A DNA stretch of 35,788 nt from Akkermansia sp. (GTDB taxonomy: Bacteria > Verrucomicrobiota > Verrucomicrobiia > Verrucomicrobiales > Akkermansiaceae), in the NCBI GenBank assembly GCA_017415555.1, contig JAFQGF010000015.1, positions 1-35,788 on the forward strand. The letters are read 5' to 3'. Positions within the stretch are counted from its first letter, which is position 1. Each line of letters opens with the position of its first letter. Under the pieces are notes generated by a model. The model ran no database searches and had not been told where the DNA came from. It saw nothing but the letters and a program-made list of their open reading frames with translations. This document shows, in pieces, positions 23,313 through 31,717 of the stretch. The position numbers and the translations under genes were made by a program.

Positions 23313-23888
23313 ATGATTGAGCTCCTTATCATCGCCCTTGTGCTGGCAGTAGATGCAACCGTATATTCATTCTCATACGGTTTGGTGCTGCGTTGCTGCC
23401 GCACGCGCAACTCTCTGTGGCTTGCGCTCACAGTAGGCATATTTCAGGCAGGAATGCCCCTGCTGGGCTACCTGGGCGGGGAGAGTGTGCGAGACAGCGT
23501 TGCTCAATGGCAAAGTGGCATTGTTGCCGCCGTATTCTGTGGTCTGGGGGCTTACGTCATCTACGGAGCCTGGAAAGGAGAGGAGGAGGGCGCTTGTTGC
23601 AGTAAAGACTGCAATCCGCTGGGGCTTGTCGCCCTGCTCCTGGTTGGCGCAGCCACTGCAATCGACGCGCTCGCCGTTGGCGTAGCGATGGCTCTGGGCG
23701 ACATTGGCGGCACCAACCTCACCACGCCTCAATTGTGTGCCAATGTCAGCGTCATTGGCATTGTTACTTTCATTTGCTCGCTGGCGGCGTTTCACTCAGC
23801 TCGCCTGCTGCACCACCTGCCCACCCGATGGCTCGAAACCATTGCAGGGCTGCTGCTGATTGGTCTTGGTGCGAAGAGCCTGCTCTGA
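23313..23888 (+). CDS. mntP: Manganese efflux pump MntP-like
   Basis: A 191-residue membrane protein with six predicted helices in two repeats. Each repeat carries the family Asp motif, AVDATVYSFSYG near residue 13 and AIDALAVGVAMALG near residue 116. A short acidic, Cys-containing loop (GEEEGACCSKDC) joins the halves. MntP exports Mn2+ from the cytoplasm. Length is usual (E. coli 188). No Mn riboswitch is seen in the 83 bp upstream, which hold the galE terminator. The first motif has T in place of the common F (DAT versus DAF), so substrate preference could differ. Confidence 0.88.
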   Translation: MIELLIIALVLAVDATVYSFSYGLVLRCCRTRNSLWLALTVGIFQAGMPLLGYLGGESVRDSVAQWQSGIVAAVFCGLGAYVIYGAWKGEEEGACCSKDCNPLGLVALLLVGAATAIDALAVGVAMALGDIGGTNLTTPQLCANVSVIGIVTFICSLAAFHSARLLHHLPTRWLETIAGLLLIGLGAKSLL

Positions 23889-23922
23889 AAAAACTTGTTC
23901 CAGCGCGAGCCGCATCATTGGC

Positions 23923-24315
23923 TCACATCGACAAAGTGTCGGAAGCTGTACTCTGTTTCATTAAATTGTACGCCTCATTCCACGCATCTGCAGACAGGTG
24001 CATAAAACCACGACGAGCAATTTTCTTGCCACTACTGAGTTCCCAATCCGGCCCCAAAGCAAGACTGACAGTTCCATCCTCATGGTAAACGAGGTCATAT
24101 ATCATATCCGGGGTTCGGGGATAACACAGACAAGACTTACCATGCAGCACAAGCGCTCGAAGGTTCGTCAATACATACAACCGAGGCGCAAGGAACCTAT
24201 GCAGGAAACGCCAGCCTCTCCGCTGAGGACGAGCAAGCCACACAATATGCTCTCCTTGCAATAGCGTATTCTGCAACACAACTTGTTCAGAACAGGGTAG
24301 TTCATCAGGACGCAT
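23923..24315 (-). CDS. Small PH-like domain protein, function unknown
   Basis: A 130-residue protein. The segment GEHIVWLARPQRR followed by RLYVLTNLRALVLHG resembles the start of bacterial PH-like (YdbS/bPH) domains, where an aromatic-rich strand pair precedes a TNxR motif. No membrane helix is clear. It follows the membrane gene 24321-24857 by 5 bases on the same strand, and that gene shows the same kind of segment (TVYVLSETRALVVRP), so the two look like related modules of one operon. It ends tail to tail with mntP. Confidence 0.6.
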   Translation of the reverse strand: MRPDELPCSEQVVLQNTLLQGEHIVWLARPQRRGWRFLHRFLAPRLYVLTNLRALVLHGKSCLCYPRTPDMIYDLVYHEDGTVSLALGPDWELSSGKKIARRGFMHLSADAWNEAYNLMKQSTASDTLSM

Positions 24316-24320
24316 AAAAA

Positions 24321-24857
24321 TTATTCTTTAGTTGACAATGTCACATCTGCCAACATCTGCTCCACACGGCGGAGCTCCGGCAGATTAAGGAACCCTTGGG
24401 GAACAGAGGAATAATCGCCCTCTGCATCTTTAGTGACCTCATAGCCCAGAATCAGATCTCCGCTGCCATCTGCCCTCAGTTCTCGTTCCTTAACAAGTCC
24501 GGGCGTGAGGGGCCATGACATCGTCTCCCACGCCTTACGCCAAGTGGGGCGCACCACCAGGGCGCGAGTCTCGCTCAGGACATAAACAGTACGCCGCATA
24601 CGGCGGTATATCAGAATGGGGCCTGCAACCGGAATACCAGTGAACACGAGCAGAAAAGGCAAGGCTACCAGCCCTCCTAAAACAATAAGGAGAACGCTGA
24701 ACATCAAGGCGAATACGGCAAAAAAGATGTGAGGAATCGACAGACGATTCACCAGCGTAGGGATGGGTTGAGTCACCCACACAGGCTCCTCTCCGGGCAA
24801 CATTGCCAGCAGCACCTGCTCGCGCAGTTCCTCACTTAATGAGGAGAGACATTTCAT
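24321..24857 (-). CDS. Membrane protein with PH-like domain, function unknown
   Basis: A 178-residue protein. An N-terminal segment ends in LPGEEPVWVTQPIPT, two hydrophobic helices follow (IPHIFFAVFALMFSVLLIVLG and LPFLLVFTGIPVAGPILIY), then a soluble domain starting RTVYVLSETRALVVRPTWRK. Position of helices and the xVLTxxRA motif recall bacterial PH-domain membrane proteins. I prefer ATG 24857; the frame could extend to GTG 24893, but that lies inside a perfect inverted repeat. It forms an operon with the smaller paralogue-like gene downstream. Confidence 0.65.
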   Translation of the reverse strand: MKCLSSLSEELREQVLLAMLPGEEPVWVTQPIPTLVNRLSIPHIFFAVFALMFSVLLIVLGGLVALPFLLVFTGIPVAGPILIYRRMRRTVYVLSETRALVVRPTWRKAWETMSWPLTPGLVKERELRADGSGDLILGYEVTKDAEGDYSSVPQGFLNLPELRRVEQMLADVTLSTKE

Positions 24858-24871
24858 AAGGTTTTGCTTTT

Positions 24872-24902
24872 GTCCCGCAGGCACTTGTGGCACCTGCGGG
24901 AC
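24872..24902. repeat. Perfect 10-bp inverted repeat between glyS and the membrane gene
   Basis: GTCCCGCAGG (24872-24881) and CCTGCGGGAC (24893-24902). There is no T run on the minus-strand exit side, so it is not a canonical terminator. It may still stall RNA polymerase or protect the glyS mRNA end. Confidence 0.6.
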
Positions 24903-24913
24903 ATTGTAATCAT

Positions 24914-26497
24914 TTAGTGAATCTTTTTGAGCAGCCAGGGCAGCAAGTCCTTAATGGCCACACGCTCCTGCTCCATGGAGTCTCGGTGGCGGATAGTGAC
25001 CGTGTCCTTCAGCGCAGGGTCGCCCTCTTCGCCCAGCGTCTCGAAGTCAACCGTGATACAGAAAGGAGTACCCACTTCGTCCTGACGGCGGTAGCGGCGG
25101 CCAACAGCACCGGTCTCGTCGTAGAAGACATTCATGAAGGGACGCAGCTCGGCCTCAATCTCGCGGGCGATGCGCACCTGCTCTGCATTCTTCTTCAGCA
25201 GCGGGAAGATAGCAGCCTTGATGGGTGCCATGCGGGGATGGAAGCGCATGACGGTGCGGATATCGCTCTTGCCGTCCTTGCCCAGTTCCTCCTCGTCGAA
25301 GGCCTCGCAGATAACGGCGAGTACGGAGCGGTCGCAACCAGCAGAGGGCTCCACCACGTGGGGGATGAACTTCTCGCGGGTCACCTCGTCGAAGTACTCC
25401 ATCGGCTTGCCGGAGCCCTCCTGATGACGGCCCAGGTCGTAATCGGTACGATAGGCAATGCCCATAAGCTCCTGAATACCGAAGGGGAACTCGTACTCGA
25501 GGTCATAGGTCTTCTTGGAGTAGAAGGCGCGCTCGTCCTCCGGTACATCGAGGATGTGAATCTTGTCGCGGGAGATACCGATGTTCTCGTAGAACTGCAG
25601 GCTCTTCTCCAGCCACTCGTCGGTCAGACGGAAGCCGTCCTCAGCGCGGCAGAAGTACTCCACCTCCATCTGCTCAAACTCACGGGAGCGGAAGGTGAAG
25701 TTACGGGGGTTAATCTCGTTGCGGAAGGACTTACCAATCTGAGCGATACCGAAGGGAATCTTGGTACGGGAGGAGTCGAGAATGTTCTTGTACTGGCAGA
25801 AGATGCTCTGAGCCGTCTCGGGACGCAGCCACCCCGTGCTGGAGGGGTCATTTTCGTCGGAAGTAGCCCCGATGGTGGTCTTGAACATCAGGTTGAACGA
25901 GCGAGCCTCTGTCACGAGCGAACCATTGGAGGGGTTGTAACGCACGCTGTCGGTCACGGTCTCGGTGCTCTCCTCGAGCAGGTCGAGCTCAGCAACGGGC
26001 AGATTCTTGCCGGAAATCTGGCTGTAGTACTGCAAGGCACTGCGGCGGGCATTCTTCACTTCCTTCTCGCTGCCCTCAGCGGTCAGCATGGAGAACTCCT
26101 TAGAAGAGCGCCAGGAGCCATCCTTTGTGGTAGCCCCCTTCCACCAGAGAGCAACACCGCTCTGAGCGGGAATCTGGTCAGCACGAAGACGCTCCTTGCT
26201 CAGCAAGCAGTCACACAGCGGGTCAGAGAAGCCCCCCACATGGCCCGAAGCCACCAGCACGGAGTTGTGCGTCAGAATAGAGCCATCCATACCCAGAATA
26301 TCGGGACGCTCCTGCACATGCACACGCCACCAGTAATCCTTCAGGTTGCGCTTGAGCTCCACGCCCAGGGGACCGTAGTCCCAGCAACCGTTGAGGCCGC
26401 CATAAATCTCAGCTGCCTGGAAGATGAAACCCTTGCGCTTGCAAAGGCTGACGATTTTTTCCATCCGAACGGGGTCTGTATAGGTACGGTCTGCCAT
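24914..26497 (-). CDS. glyS: Glycyl-tRNA synthetase, single-chain (alpha2) type
   Basis: A 527-residue class II synthetase attaching glycine to tRNA-Gly. It begins with IVSLCKRKGFIFQAAEIYGGLNGCWDYGPLG, the signature of the homodimeric GlyRS. Motif 2 includes IAQIGKSFRNEINPRNFTFRSREFEQMEVEYF. The region VEPSAGCDRSVLAVI is motif 3, and the C-terminal anticodon-binding domain includes YDETGAVGRRYRRQDEVGTPFC. Complete. It is not the alpha2beta2 form. Its promoter lies almost at the ATG, and no T-box leader is visible. Confidence 0.95.
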   Translation of the reverse strand: MADRTYTDPVRMEKIVSLCKRKGFIFQAAEIYGGLNGCWDYGPLGVELKRNLKDYWWRVHVQERPDILGMDGSILTHNSVLVASGHVGGFSDPLCDCLLSKERLRADQIPAQSGVALWWKGATTKDGSWRSSKEFSMLTAEGSEKEVKNARRSALQYYSQISGKNLPVAELDLLEESTETVTDSVRYNPSNGSLVTEARSFNLMFKTTIGATSDENDPSSTGWLRPETAQSIFCQYKNILDSSRTKIPFGIAQIGKSFRNEINPRNFTFRSREFEQMEVEYFCRAEDGFRLTDEWLEKSLQFYENIGISRDKIHILDVPEDERAFYSKKTYDLEYEFPFGIQELMGIAYRTDYDLGRHQEGSGKPMEYFDEVTREKFIPHVVEPSAGCDRSVLAVICEAFDEEELGKDGKSDIRTVMRFHPRMAPIKAAIFPLLKKNAEQVRIAREIEAELRPFMNVFYDETGAVGRRYRRQDEVGTPFCITVDFETLGEEGDPALKDTVTIRHRDSMEQERVAIKDLLPWLLKKIH

Positions 26498-26507
26498 AAC
26501 GCGGGCT

Positions 26508-26535
26508 ATTTTACAGCATTTTATGCCTATTGCAA
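26508..26535 (-). promoter_or_regulatory. Promoter of glyS
   Basis: On the minus strand TTGCAA (complement of 26530-26535), 16-bp spacer and TAAAAT (complement of 26508-26513). The start would be within about 4 bases of the ATG at 26497. Confidence 0.55.
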
Positions 26536-26549
26536 GCCAAAACAGGCTG

Positions 26550-26588
26550 AGTCACCGTTTTTCACGCCTTTTCGGTGACTGTTTTTTT
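26550..26588 (+). terminator. Orphan terminator facing away from glyS
   Basis: An 8-bp stem AGTCACCG/CGGTGACT followed by GTTTTTTT on the plus strand. No plus-strand gene ends here; the nearest gene is glyS on the other strand. It could end an RNA antisense to the glyS start. Confidence 0.65.
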
Positions 26589-26791
26589 GAGGCAATACGC
26601 CTTGTGAGAGGTGAATAAGATAAAATGAAATTTGGCAGGCAAGCACAACGAGCCAAACTTTATCCTTTTGCCAATTGTGTTTACCACGGGAGAGCCACAT
26701 TTCCGATAAAACGCAAAGTTTCGCCCCCGCCTAAATTAGCGCTGCCCCCTCTCTCTTTTTTTCTTGCCAAAGTCTCCATTTGCGGGTATGC

Positions 26792-26820
26792 TTGTGCCAG
26801 CTGAACAGAACCGTTTTATC
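26792..26820 (+). promoter_or_regulatory. Weak candidate promoter of rpe
   Basis: TTGTGC (26792-26797), 17-bp spacer and TTTATC (26815-26820), just before the ATG at 26826. Both boxes are imperfect. Confidence 0.35.
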
Positions 26821-26825
26821 AGATT

Positions 26826-27476
26826 ATGCTTATCGCCCCATCAATGCTAGCCTGTGATTTCCGCCGTATCGGAGAAGAAGCCACCCGCTCCCTGAATGCC
26901 GGGGCGGATTGGCTGCACCTGGATGTCATGGATGGGTCTTTCGTAGACAACATCTCCTTCGGCCCGGATATCTGCGCAGCTATCCGCAACAGCGTACCTG
27001 CAGACGCATATCTGGATGCCCACCTCATGATTGATGCGCCCGACCACTACTTGCCCCGATTCCTGAAGGCCGGCATGAACATGATTACCATCCATGTAGA
27101 ACGCGAAGGGCATGTTGATTTGCATGCCACTCTGGCAGCTATTCGCGATGGCGGTGCTCATGCAGGCCTGGCAGTGAACCCGGCCACACCGGTAGAAAAA
27201 GTACTACCCTACCTGGAGGAACTGGATATGGTGCTGGTGATGAGCGTCGTACCCGGTTTCGGTGGTCAGAGTTTCATGGGTGAAGTACTGGAGAAAGTGA
27301 AAGTTCTTGATGCTGCCCGCAAGGAAAAGGGCCTCAAGTTCATCATCCAAATGGATGGAGGCATCGGTGCCACACAGGCTCCGCTTTGTGCCGAGGCCGG
27401 GGCGGACTGCCTCGTGGCCGGCAGCAGCACGTTCCGAGCGGCTGACATGGCAGCCGCCATCGCCAGCATGAAATAA
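26826..27476 (+). CDS. rpe: Ribulose-phosphate 3-epimerase
   Basis: A 216-residue TIM-barrel enzyme of the pentose phosphate pathway interconverting ribulose 5-phosphate and xylulose 5-phosphate. It begins IAPSMLACDF and shows the metal/catalytic WLHLDVMDGSFV, the DAHLMI strand, the MSVVPGFGGQSF loop, the second catalytic Asp in IQMDGGIG and the phosphate-binding VAGSSTF. Full length. The membrane-protein gene follows after 8 bases on the same strand. It complements the transaldolase encoded earlier in the window. Confidence 0.96.
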   Translation: MLIAPSMLACDFRRIGEEATRSLNAGADWLHLDVMDGSFVDNISFGPDICAAIRNSVPADAYLDAHLMIDAPDHYLPRFLKAGMNMITIHVEREGHVDLHATLAAIRDGGAHAGLAVNPATPVEKVLPYLEELDMVLVMSVVPGFGGQSFMGEVLEKVKVLDAARKEKGLKFIIQMDGGIGATQAPLCAEAGADCLVAGSSTFRAADMAAAIASMK

Positions 27477-27484
27477 GGTGAGCT

Positions 27485-28225
27485 ATGGACAAAGCAACAA
27501 AAAGCCTGCTCAACGTCCTGCTGAGCGTGCTGGCGCCTGTGCTCATTCTGGATAATTGCTCCGCCACCGGAGATAAGCTGTGGCACCTGGGCACCACCTG
27601 GGCCATGGTTGTGGCGCTGGCACTCCCCATCGGCTGCGGAATTTACAGCCTTATAACCGAGCGCAAAATTGAGGCGATGACTGCATTCGGCCTGCTGGGT
27701 ACTATCCTGACGGGCATTGTCACCATCTATGCCAACACGGGGGACGCCCTTGCCATACGCCCCGACACACCATGGTGGTACGCCGCGAAGGAAGCCATCA
27801 TTGCGCTGCTGCTGGCCGGGGCCATGCTGGTAGGCGGAGGAAAGGAGGGCTCCCTGCTGCGCACCTGTGTGTATTCCGATGCCATATTTGACATCAGCCG
27901 CATTGAAAGTACCGTGCAAGAAAAAGGTGTGCAAGCAGACTACGACAAAGTGCTGAGCCATGCCGCCCTCATGACCGCCGGCTCCCTGCTCTTCTCTGCC
28001 GCCATGAACTTCGGGCTGGCTCTATACTTCCTGCTGCCGGTTCCTGACATGCCCGTAGCAGAACAAGCTGTACAATACAACTACGCCGTCAGCAAAATGA
28101 CATGGATGGGCTACCTCATCATCGGTGTTCCCCTGCTCGCCACGCTTTTTCTAGTCATTCGCTACCTCGGCAAAGCCATCAGACAAGTCACAAATCTGCC
28201 GGAAGAGCAGGTTTACATGCGATAG
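27485..28225 (+). CDS. VC0807-like membrane protein
   Basis: A 246-residue membrane protein with about six hydrophobic helices. The N-terminal half (LLNVLLSVLAPVLIL, then ALALPIGCGIYSLITERKIEAMTAFGLLGTILTG and AAKEAIIALLLAGAML) follows the pattern of the VC0807 family, whose function is unknown. A soluble loop (about 135-165) precedes the last two helices. It begins 8 bases after rpe with a GGTGA element and is probably in the same operon. The recognition is from pattern memory. Confidence 0.7.
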   Translation: MDKATKSLLNVLLSVLAPVLILDNCSATGDKLWHLGTTWAMVVALALPIGCGIYSLITERKIEAMTAFGLLGTILTGIVTIYANTGDALAIRPDTPWWYAAKEAIIALLLAGAMLVGGGKEGSLLRTCVYSDAIFDISRIESTVQEKGVQADYDKVLSHAALMTAGSLLFSAAMNFGLALYFLLPVPDMPVAEQAVQYNYAVSKMTWMGYLIIGVPLLATLFLVIRYLGKAIRQVTNLPEEQVYMR

Positions 28226-28261
28226 GTTACACTTTTTACACTTCTATCTGCTACTTCCGGC

Positions 28262-28289
28262 TTGACATGGCGAGGTAAAATGCTATGCT
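28262..28289 (+). promoter_or_regulatory. Promoter of the fuc cluster
   Basis: TTGACA (28262-28267), 16-bp spacer and TATGCT (28284-28289). The ATG at 28297 is 8 bases after the -10, so the mRNA would start at or next to the start codon. No operator was recognised. Confidence 0.7.
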
Positions 28290-28296
28290 TTACAAC

Positions 28297-29853
28297 ATGA
28301 GCAAGTATGCTAAAGGAGACATAACACCTGTTGTGCCGCGTCGTTTTCGCTCAATTTTCTTCATGCTCGTGAGTTGTTTTGCGCTCTGGGGCCTGTTGAA
28401 CAACATGACCGATAATCTGGTACCGGCGTTTAAGAACATATTTACCATTCCCCAGGAGCAGGCTGCTCTGGTACAGGTTGCCTTCTATGGCGCCTATGCT
28501 GTGCTGGCTATATTTGCTTCTATTCTCATTGAGGAATTCTCATACAAGAAGGGCGTCTTGATTGGCTTGGGAGTGTACATTGTCGGCGCCCTGACATACA
28601 TCCCCGCCTGCATCAATCAGAGTTTTGAGCTTTACTTCATCGCTATTTTCGTGGTAGCCTGCGGCTGCTCCGTACTGGAAACCACCTGTAACCCGTACGT
28701 CATTTCCCTAGGGCCGGAGCAGACAGCCGTGCGCCGTCTCAATTTTGCCCAGGCTTTCAATCCTGTAGGCTCCATCTGCGGTATTCTTCTGGCCCAGCAG
28801 CTCATTCTCAGCAACCTGAACCCCGCCACCGCAGATGAGCGCGCAGCCATGCCCGCTGAACAGCTTCAAGGAATTGTACACCAAGAGCTCTTCTGGGTAT
28901 GCGCTCCTTACGTGGGGCTTTGCGGCATAGCTCTCCTCATTTGGCTGTTCTTCCTGCGCGTGAAGGACACCCAGGGCACTGCAGCCGATGCACAGACCGA
29001 GGGTGAGGGCAGCGGCAGCGGACTGCGCGTACTGATTGCGGCCCTGTTTGCCATTGTTCCGCTGGTCGTGCTTTATTTCCTGTTCCCGGACATGGATAAA
29101 GTGACCTGGGTTCTCTGCGGTACGCTTTGTCCTATACTCTACCTGTACCTGGTAGGCGACTACCGCGCCATGCTGTTCTCCCTGCTGAGCCAGCCGCGCT
29201 ACTGGTGCGGCGTGATTGCCCAGTTCTTCTATGTAGGAGTGCAGATTGCAGCCTGGACCTACCTGAACGTGTATTGCTGCAAGGAGCTGGGAGTCACCCC
29301 TGCTGATGCCGCCAGCTATTACCTCATCTCCCTTGTTCTCTTCATTGTATGCCGCTGGGTTGCCACATATTACATGAAGAAGTTCAACCCTGCCAGCATG
29401 ATGAGTCTGTTTGCCCTTGGCGCAATTGCCACATGCGCCGGCACTATCTACCTGCCAAGCACAGTTCTCTTCAGCATCGGTGGATTGGCATTCTCCGGAA
29501 ACGTCCTCTGCCTCATTGCTATGTCCGGCTGCATGAGCCTCATGTTCCCGACCATCTATGGCATTGCACTGGGCGGACTGAGCCCCCGCGATGTGAAACT
29601 TGGGGCAGCCGGACTCATTATGGCAATTCTGGGCGGTGCACTCATCACCCCCTGGATGGCCGGCATCATCGGCGATTCCGAGAGCAGCTGGCTGGTGCTC
29701 ACCGCTGCATTCGACAACACCTGGGACACCCAGTGGGGCACTTCTCACGCCGCAGTACGAGCCTCCTTCATTGTTCCGGCCATCTGCTTCGCGGTAGTGC
29801 TGGCATACAGCCTCATCTTCCGCAAGCCCACACTTCCTTCCAACAACAAGTAA
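28297..29853 (+). CDS. fucP: L-fucose:H+ symporter, enlarged form
   Basis: A 518-residue MFS permease of the FHS family. Its N-terminal half tracks FucP closely: [16 protein letters not shown] with the key Asp (D39), [35 protein letters not shown] and [14 protein letters not shown] with the proton-coupling Glu. Start ATG 28297 is preferred over ATG 28285, which overlaps the -10 box. E. coli FucP has 438 residues. The extra length is an acidic Gly/Ser linker after helix 6 and two additional hydrophobic segments ([21 protein letters not shown] and [17 protein letters not shown]), suggesting 14 helices. It is followed 25 bases later by fucI. Confidence 0.92.
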   Translation: MSKYAKGDITPVVPRRFRSIFFMLVSCFALWGLLNNMTDNLVPAFKNIFTIPQEQAALVQVAFYGAYAVLAIFASILIEEFSYKKGVLIGLGVYIVGALTYIPACINQSFELYFIAIFVVACGCSVLETTCNPYVISLGPEQTAVRRLNFAQAFNPVGSICGILLAQQLILSNLNPATADERAAMPAEQLQGIVHQELFWVCAPYVGLCGIALLIWLFFLRVKDTQGTAADAQTEGEGSGSGLRVLIAALFAIVPLVVLYFLFPDMDKVTWVLCGTLCPILYLYLVGDYRAMLFSLLSQPRYWCGVIAQFFYVGVQIAAWTYLNVYCCKELGVTPADAASYYLISLVLFIVCRWVATYYMKKFNPASMMSLFALGAIATCAGTIYLPSTVLFSIGGLAFSGNVLCLIAMSGCMSLMFPTIYGIALGGLSPRDVKLGAAGLIMAILGGALITPWMAGIIGDSESSWLVLTAAFDNTWDTQWGTSHAAVRASFIVPAICFAVVLAYSLIFRKPTLPSNNK

Positions 29854-29878
29854 CAAACATTTACCACCACTAACATAT

Positions 29879-31660
29879 ATGAAGTACGATACATTACCAA
29901 CCATCGGGATTCGTCCTACGATTGACGGCCGCCGCCTCGGCGTTCGTGAATCCTTGGAGGATCAGACCATGAACATGGCAAAGGCCGCAGCAGCTCTCAT
30001 TGAGGCCAATGTGACCCACGCTAACGGCCAGCCAGTAAAGTGCATCATTGCCGACACCACCATCGGTGGGCCGGCTGAAGCAGCCGCCTGCAACCAAAAA
30101 TTTGCAGAAAACAACGTAGGGTGCTCTCTCATCGTGACTCCCTGCTGGTGCTACATTACCGAAACCTTCGAGACCGATGCCTCCACCCCCAAGGCCATCT
30201 GGGGCTTCAACGGCACCGAGCGTCCCGGCGCCGTGTACCTGGCCGCAGCTCTTGCCGGCTATGCACAGAAAGGAGTGCCCGCATTCTCTATCTACGGCCA
30301 TGATGTGCAGGACGCCGACGATACCAGCATCCCTGAGGATGTGGCAGAAAAGATTCTGCGCTTTGCTCGCGCCGGTCTGACAGTAGCAACACTGCGTGGC
30401 AAGGGCTACCTCTCCATCGGTGGTTGCTCCATGGGTATCGCAGGTTCTATCCTCGACCACTCCTTCTGGGAAGCCTATCTCGGCATGCGCGTGCAGCCGG
30501 TGGATATGACAGAAGTGCGTCGCCGCATGGAGCTGGGCATCTACGACAAGGCTGAGTTCGACCTCGCCATGGAATGGGCCAAGAAGTATGTGAAGATCGG
30601 CCCGGACCGCAACCGCCCCGACCTTGTACTCTCTGCCGAAGAGAAGGAGCGCACCCTGCGCGAGAGCATCCTGATGACCATCATCTTCCGCGATATGATG
30701 CATGGCAACCCCTACCTCAAGACCATCGACCGCGAGGAAGAAGGCCTGGGCTTCAACGCCATCTGCGGTGGTTTCCAGGGTCAGCGTCACTGGACGGACT
30801 TCTACCCCAATGGTGATATGGCTGAGTCTCTGCTCAACAGCACCTTCGACTGGAACGGCCCGCGTGAGGCAATCCCCTTTGCCACGGAAAACGACGCCAT
30901 GAACGGCGTGTGCATGCTCTTGCTGCACCAGCTCACAGGCCGCGCCGCCTGTTTCTCCGACATCCGCACCTACTGGAGCCCCGCTGCTGTGAAGCGTGTG
31001 ACCGGCTACACCATGGAGGGGCTGGCCAAGGACGGCATCATGCACCTCATCAACTCCGGCTCTACGGCTCTGGACGGCAACATGCACTCCACCGCCCCCG
31101 ATGGCACCCCCATCATGAAGAAGACCGGTGAGACCACACAAGCCGACATTGAGGCCATGATGGGTGCCTCCGAGTGGTGCCCGGCCAACCGCGAGTACTT
31201 CCGCGGCGGTGGCTACTCCCTGCACTTCGTTTCCAAGGGTAATGTACCCGTTACCATGATTCGCATGAATCTGGTGAAGGGTCAGGGGCCCGTGCTCACC
31301 ATCGTGGAAGGATGGACCTGCGACCTGCCGCAGGATGTAAACGACAAGCTCGACCAACGCACCGACCCGGGTTGGCCCACCACCTGGTTTGCCCCGCGCC
31401 TTACCGGCAAGGGCGGCTTTAAGGACGTATACACCGTCATGGCCAACATGGGTGCCAATCACGGTGCCTGGACCTATGGTCACATCGGTGCAGACATCAT
31501 CACCCTGGCCTCCATGCTCCGCATCCCCGTATACGCCCACAACGTACCTGAGGACAAGGTATACCGCCCGGCGGCCTGGGATTTGTTCGGCACAGCCGAT
31601 CCCGAAGGTGCAGACTTCCGCGCCTGCGCCAACTTCGGCCCCATCTACGGCAAGTATTAA
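29879..31660 (+). CDS. fucI: L-fucose isomerase
   Basis: A 593-residue cytoplasmic, Mn-dependent enzyme turning L-fucose into L-fuculose. It shows [19 protein letters not shown] at the start, [16 protein letters not shown], the active-site [15 protein letters not shown] with its metal-binding Glu, and the C-terminal [17 protein letters not shown]. Length and motifs are those of the family. It sits between the transporter and the kinase of the same pathway and shares the fucP promoter. It may also act on D-arabinose, as known enzymes do. Confidence 0.97.
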   Translation: MKYDTLPTIGIRPTIDGRRLGVRESLEDQTMNMAKAAAALIEANVTHANGQPVKCIIADTTIGGPAEAAACNQKFAENNVGCSLIVTPCWCYITETFETDASTPKAIWGFNGTERPGAVYLAAALAGYAQKGVPAFSIYGHDVQDADDTSIPEDVAEKILRFARAGLTVATLRGKGYLSIGGCSMGIAGSILDHSFWEAYLGMRVQPVDMTEVRRRMELGIYDKAEFDLAMEWAKKYVKIGPDRNRPDLVLSAEEKERTLRESILMTIIFRDMMHGNPYLKTIDREEEGLGFNAICGGFQGQRHWTDFYPNGDMAESLLNSTFDWNGPREAIPFATENDAMNGVCMLLLHQLTGRAACFSDIRTYWSPAAVKRVTGYTMEGLAKDGIMHLINSGSTALDGNMHSTAPDGTPIMKKTGETTQADIEAMMGASEWCPANREYFRGGGYSLHFVSKGNVPVTMIRMNLVKGQGPVLTIVEGWTCDLPQDVNDKLDQRTDPGWPTTWFAPRLTGKGGFKDVYTVMANMGANHGAWTYGHIGADIITLASMLRIPVYAHNVPEDKVYRPAAWDLFGTADPEGADFRACANFGPIYGKY

Positions 31661-31672
31661 TCACAGTATACC

Positions 31673-31712
31673 GCAAGCTGTCGGGAGAAATCCCGGCAGC
31701 TTGTCTATTTAT
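31673..31712 (+). terminator. Hairpin between fucI and fucK
   Basis: A long stem GCAAGCTGTCGGGA/TCCCGGCAGCTTG with a GAAA tetraloop. The tail TCTATTTA is only weakly T-rich, so it may act as a partial terminator or an mRNA-stabilising end that lowers fucK relative to fucI. Confidence 0.6.
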
Positions 31713-31717
31713 ACCAC

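Larger units (their letters stand above)
26498..26825. other. 328-bp divergent region between glyS and rpe
   Basis: It holds the glyS promoter (minus), a plus-strand terminator-like hairpin and a possible rpe promoter. No gene is supported. The central part is plain AT-rich sequence. Confidence 0.7.

Noticed and set aside
24872..24902. Terminator after glyS
   Set aside because: The stem is perfect, but the bases after it on the minus strand are A-rich, not T-rich.
24887..26578. Long plus-strand frame of 563 codons
   Set aside because: It is the shadow of glyS, whose class II synthetase motifs are unmistakable.
26498..26600. T-box or glycine riboswitch for glyS
   Set aside because: The predicted transcript starts within a few bases of the ATG and none of the conserved T-box or glycine aptamer segments was seen.
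29894..31540. Long minus-strand frame of 548 codons opposite fucI
   Set aside because: Shadow of the fucI coding strand; His/Gly/Val-rich with no family motif.
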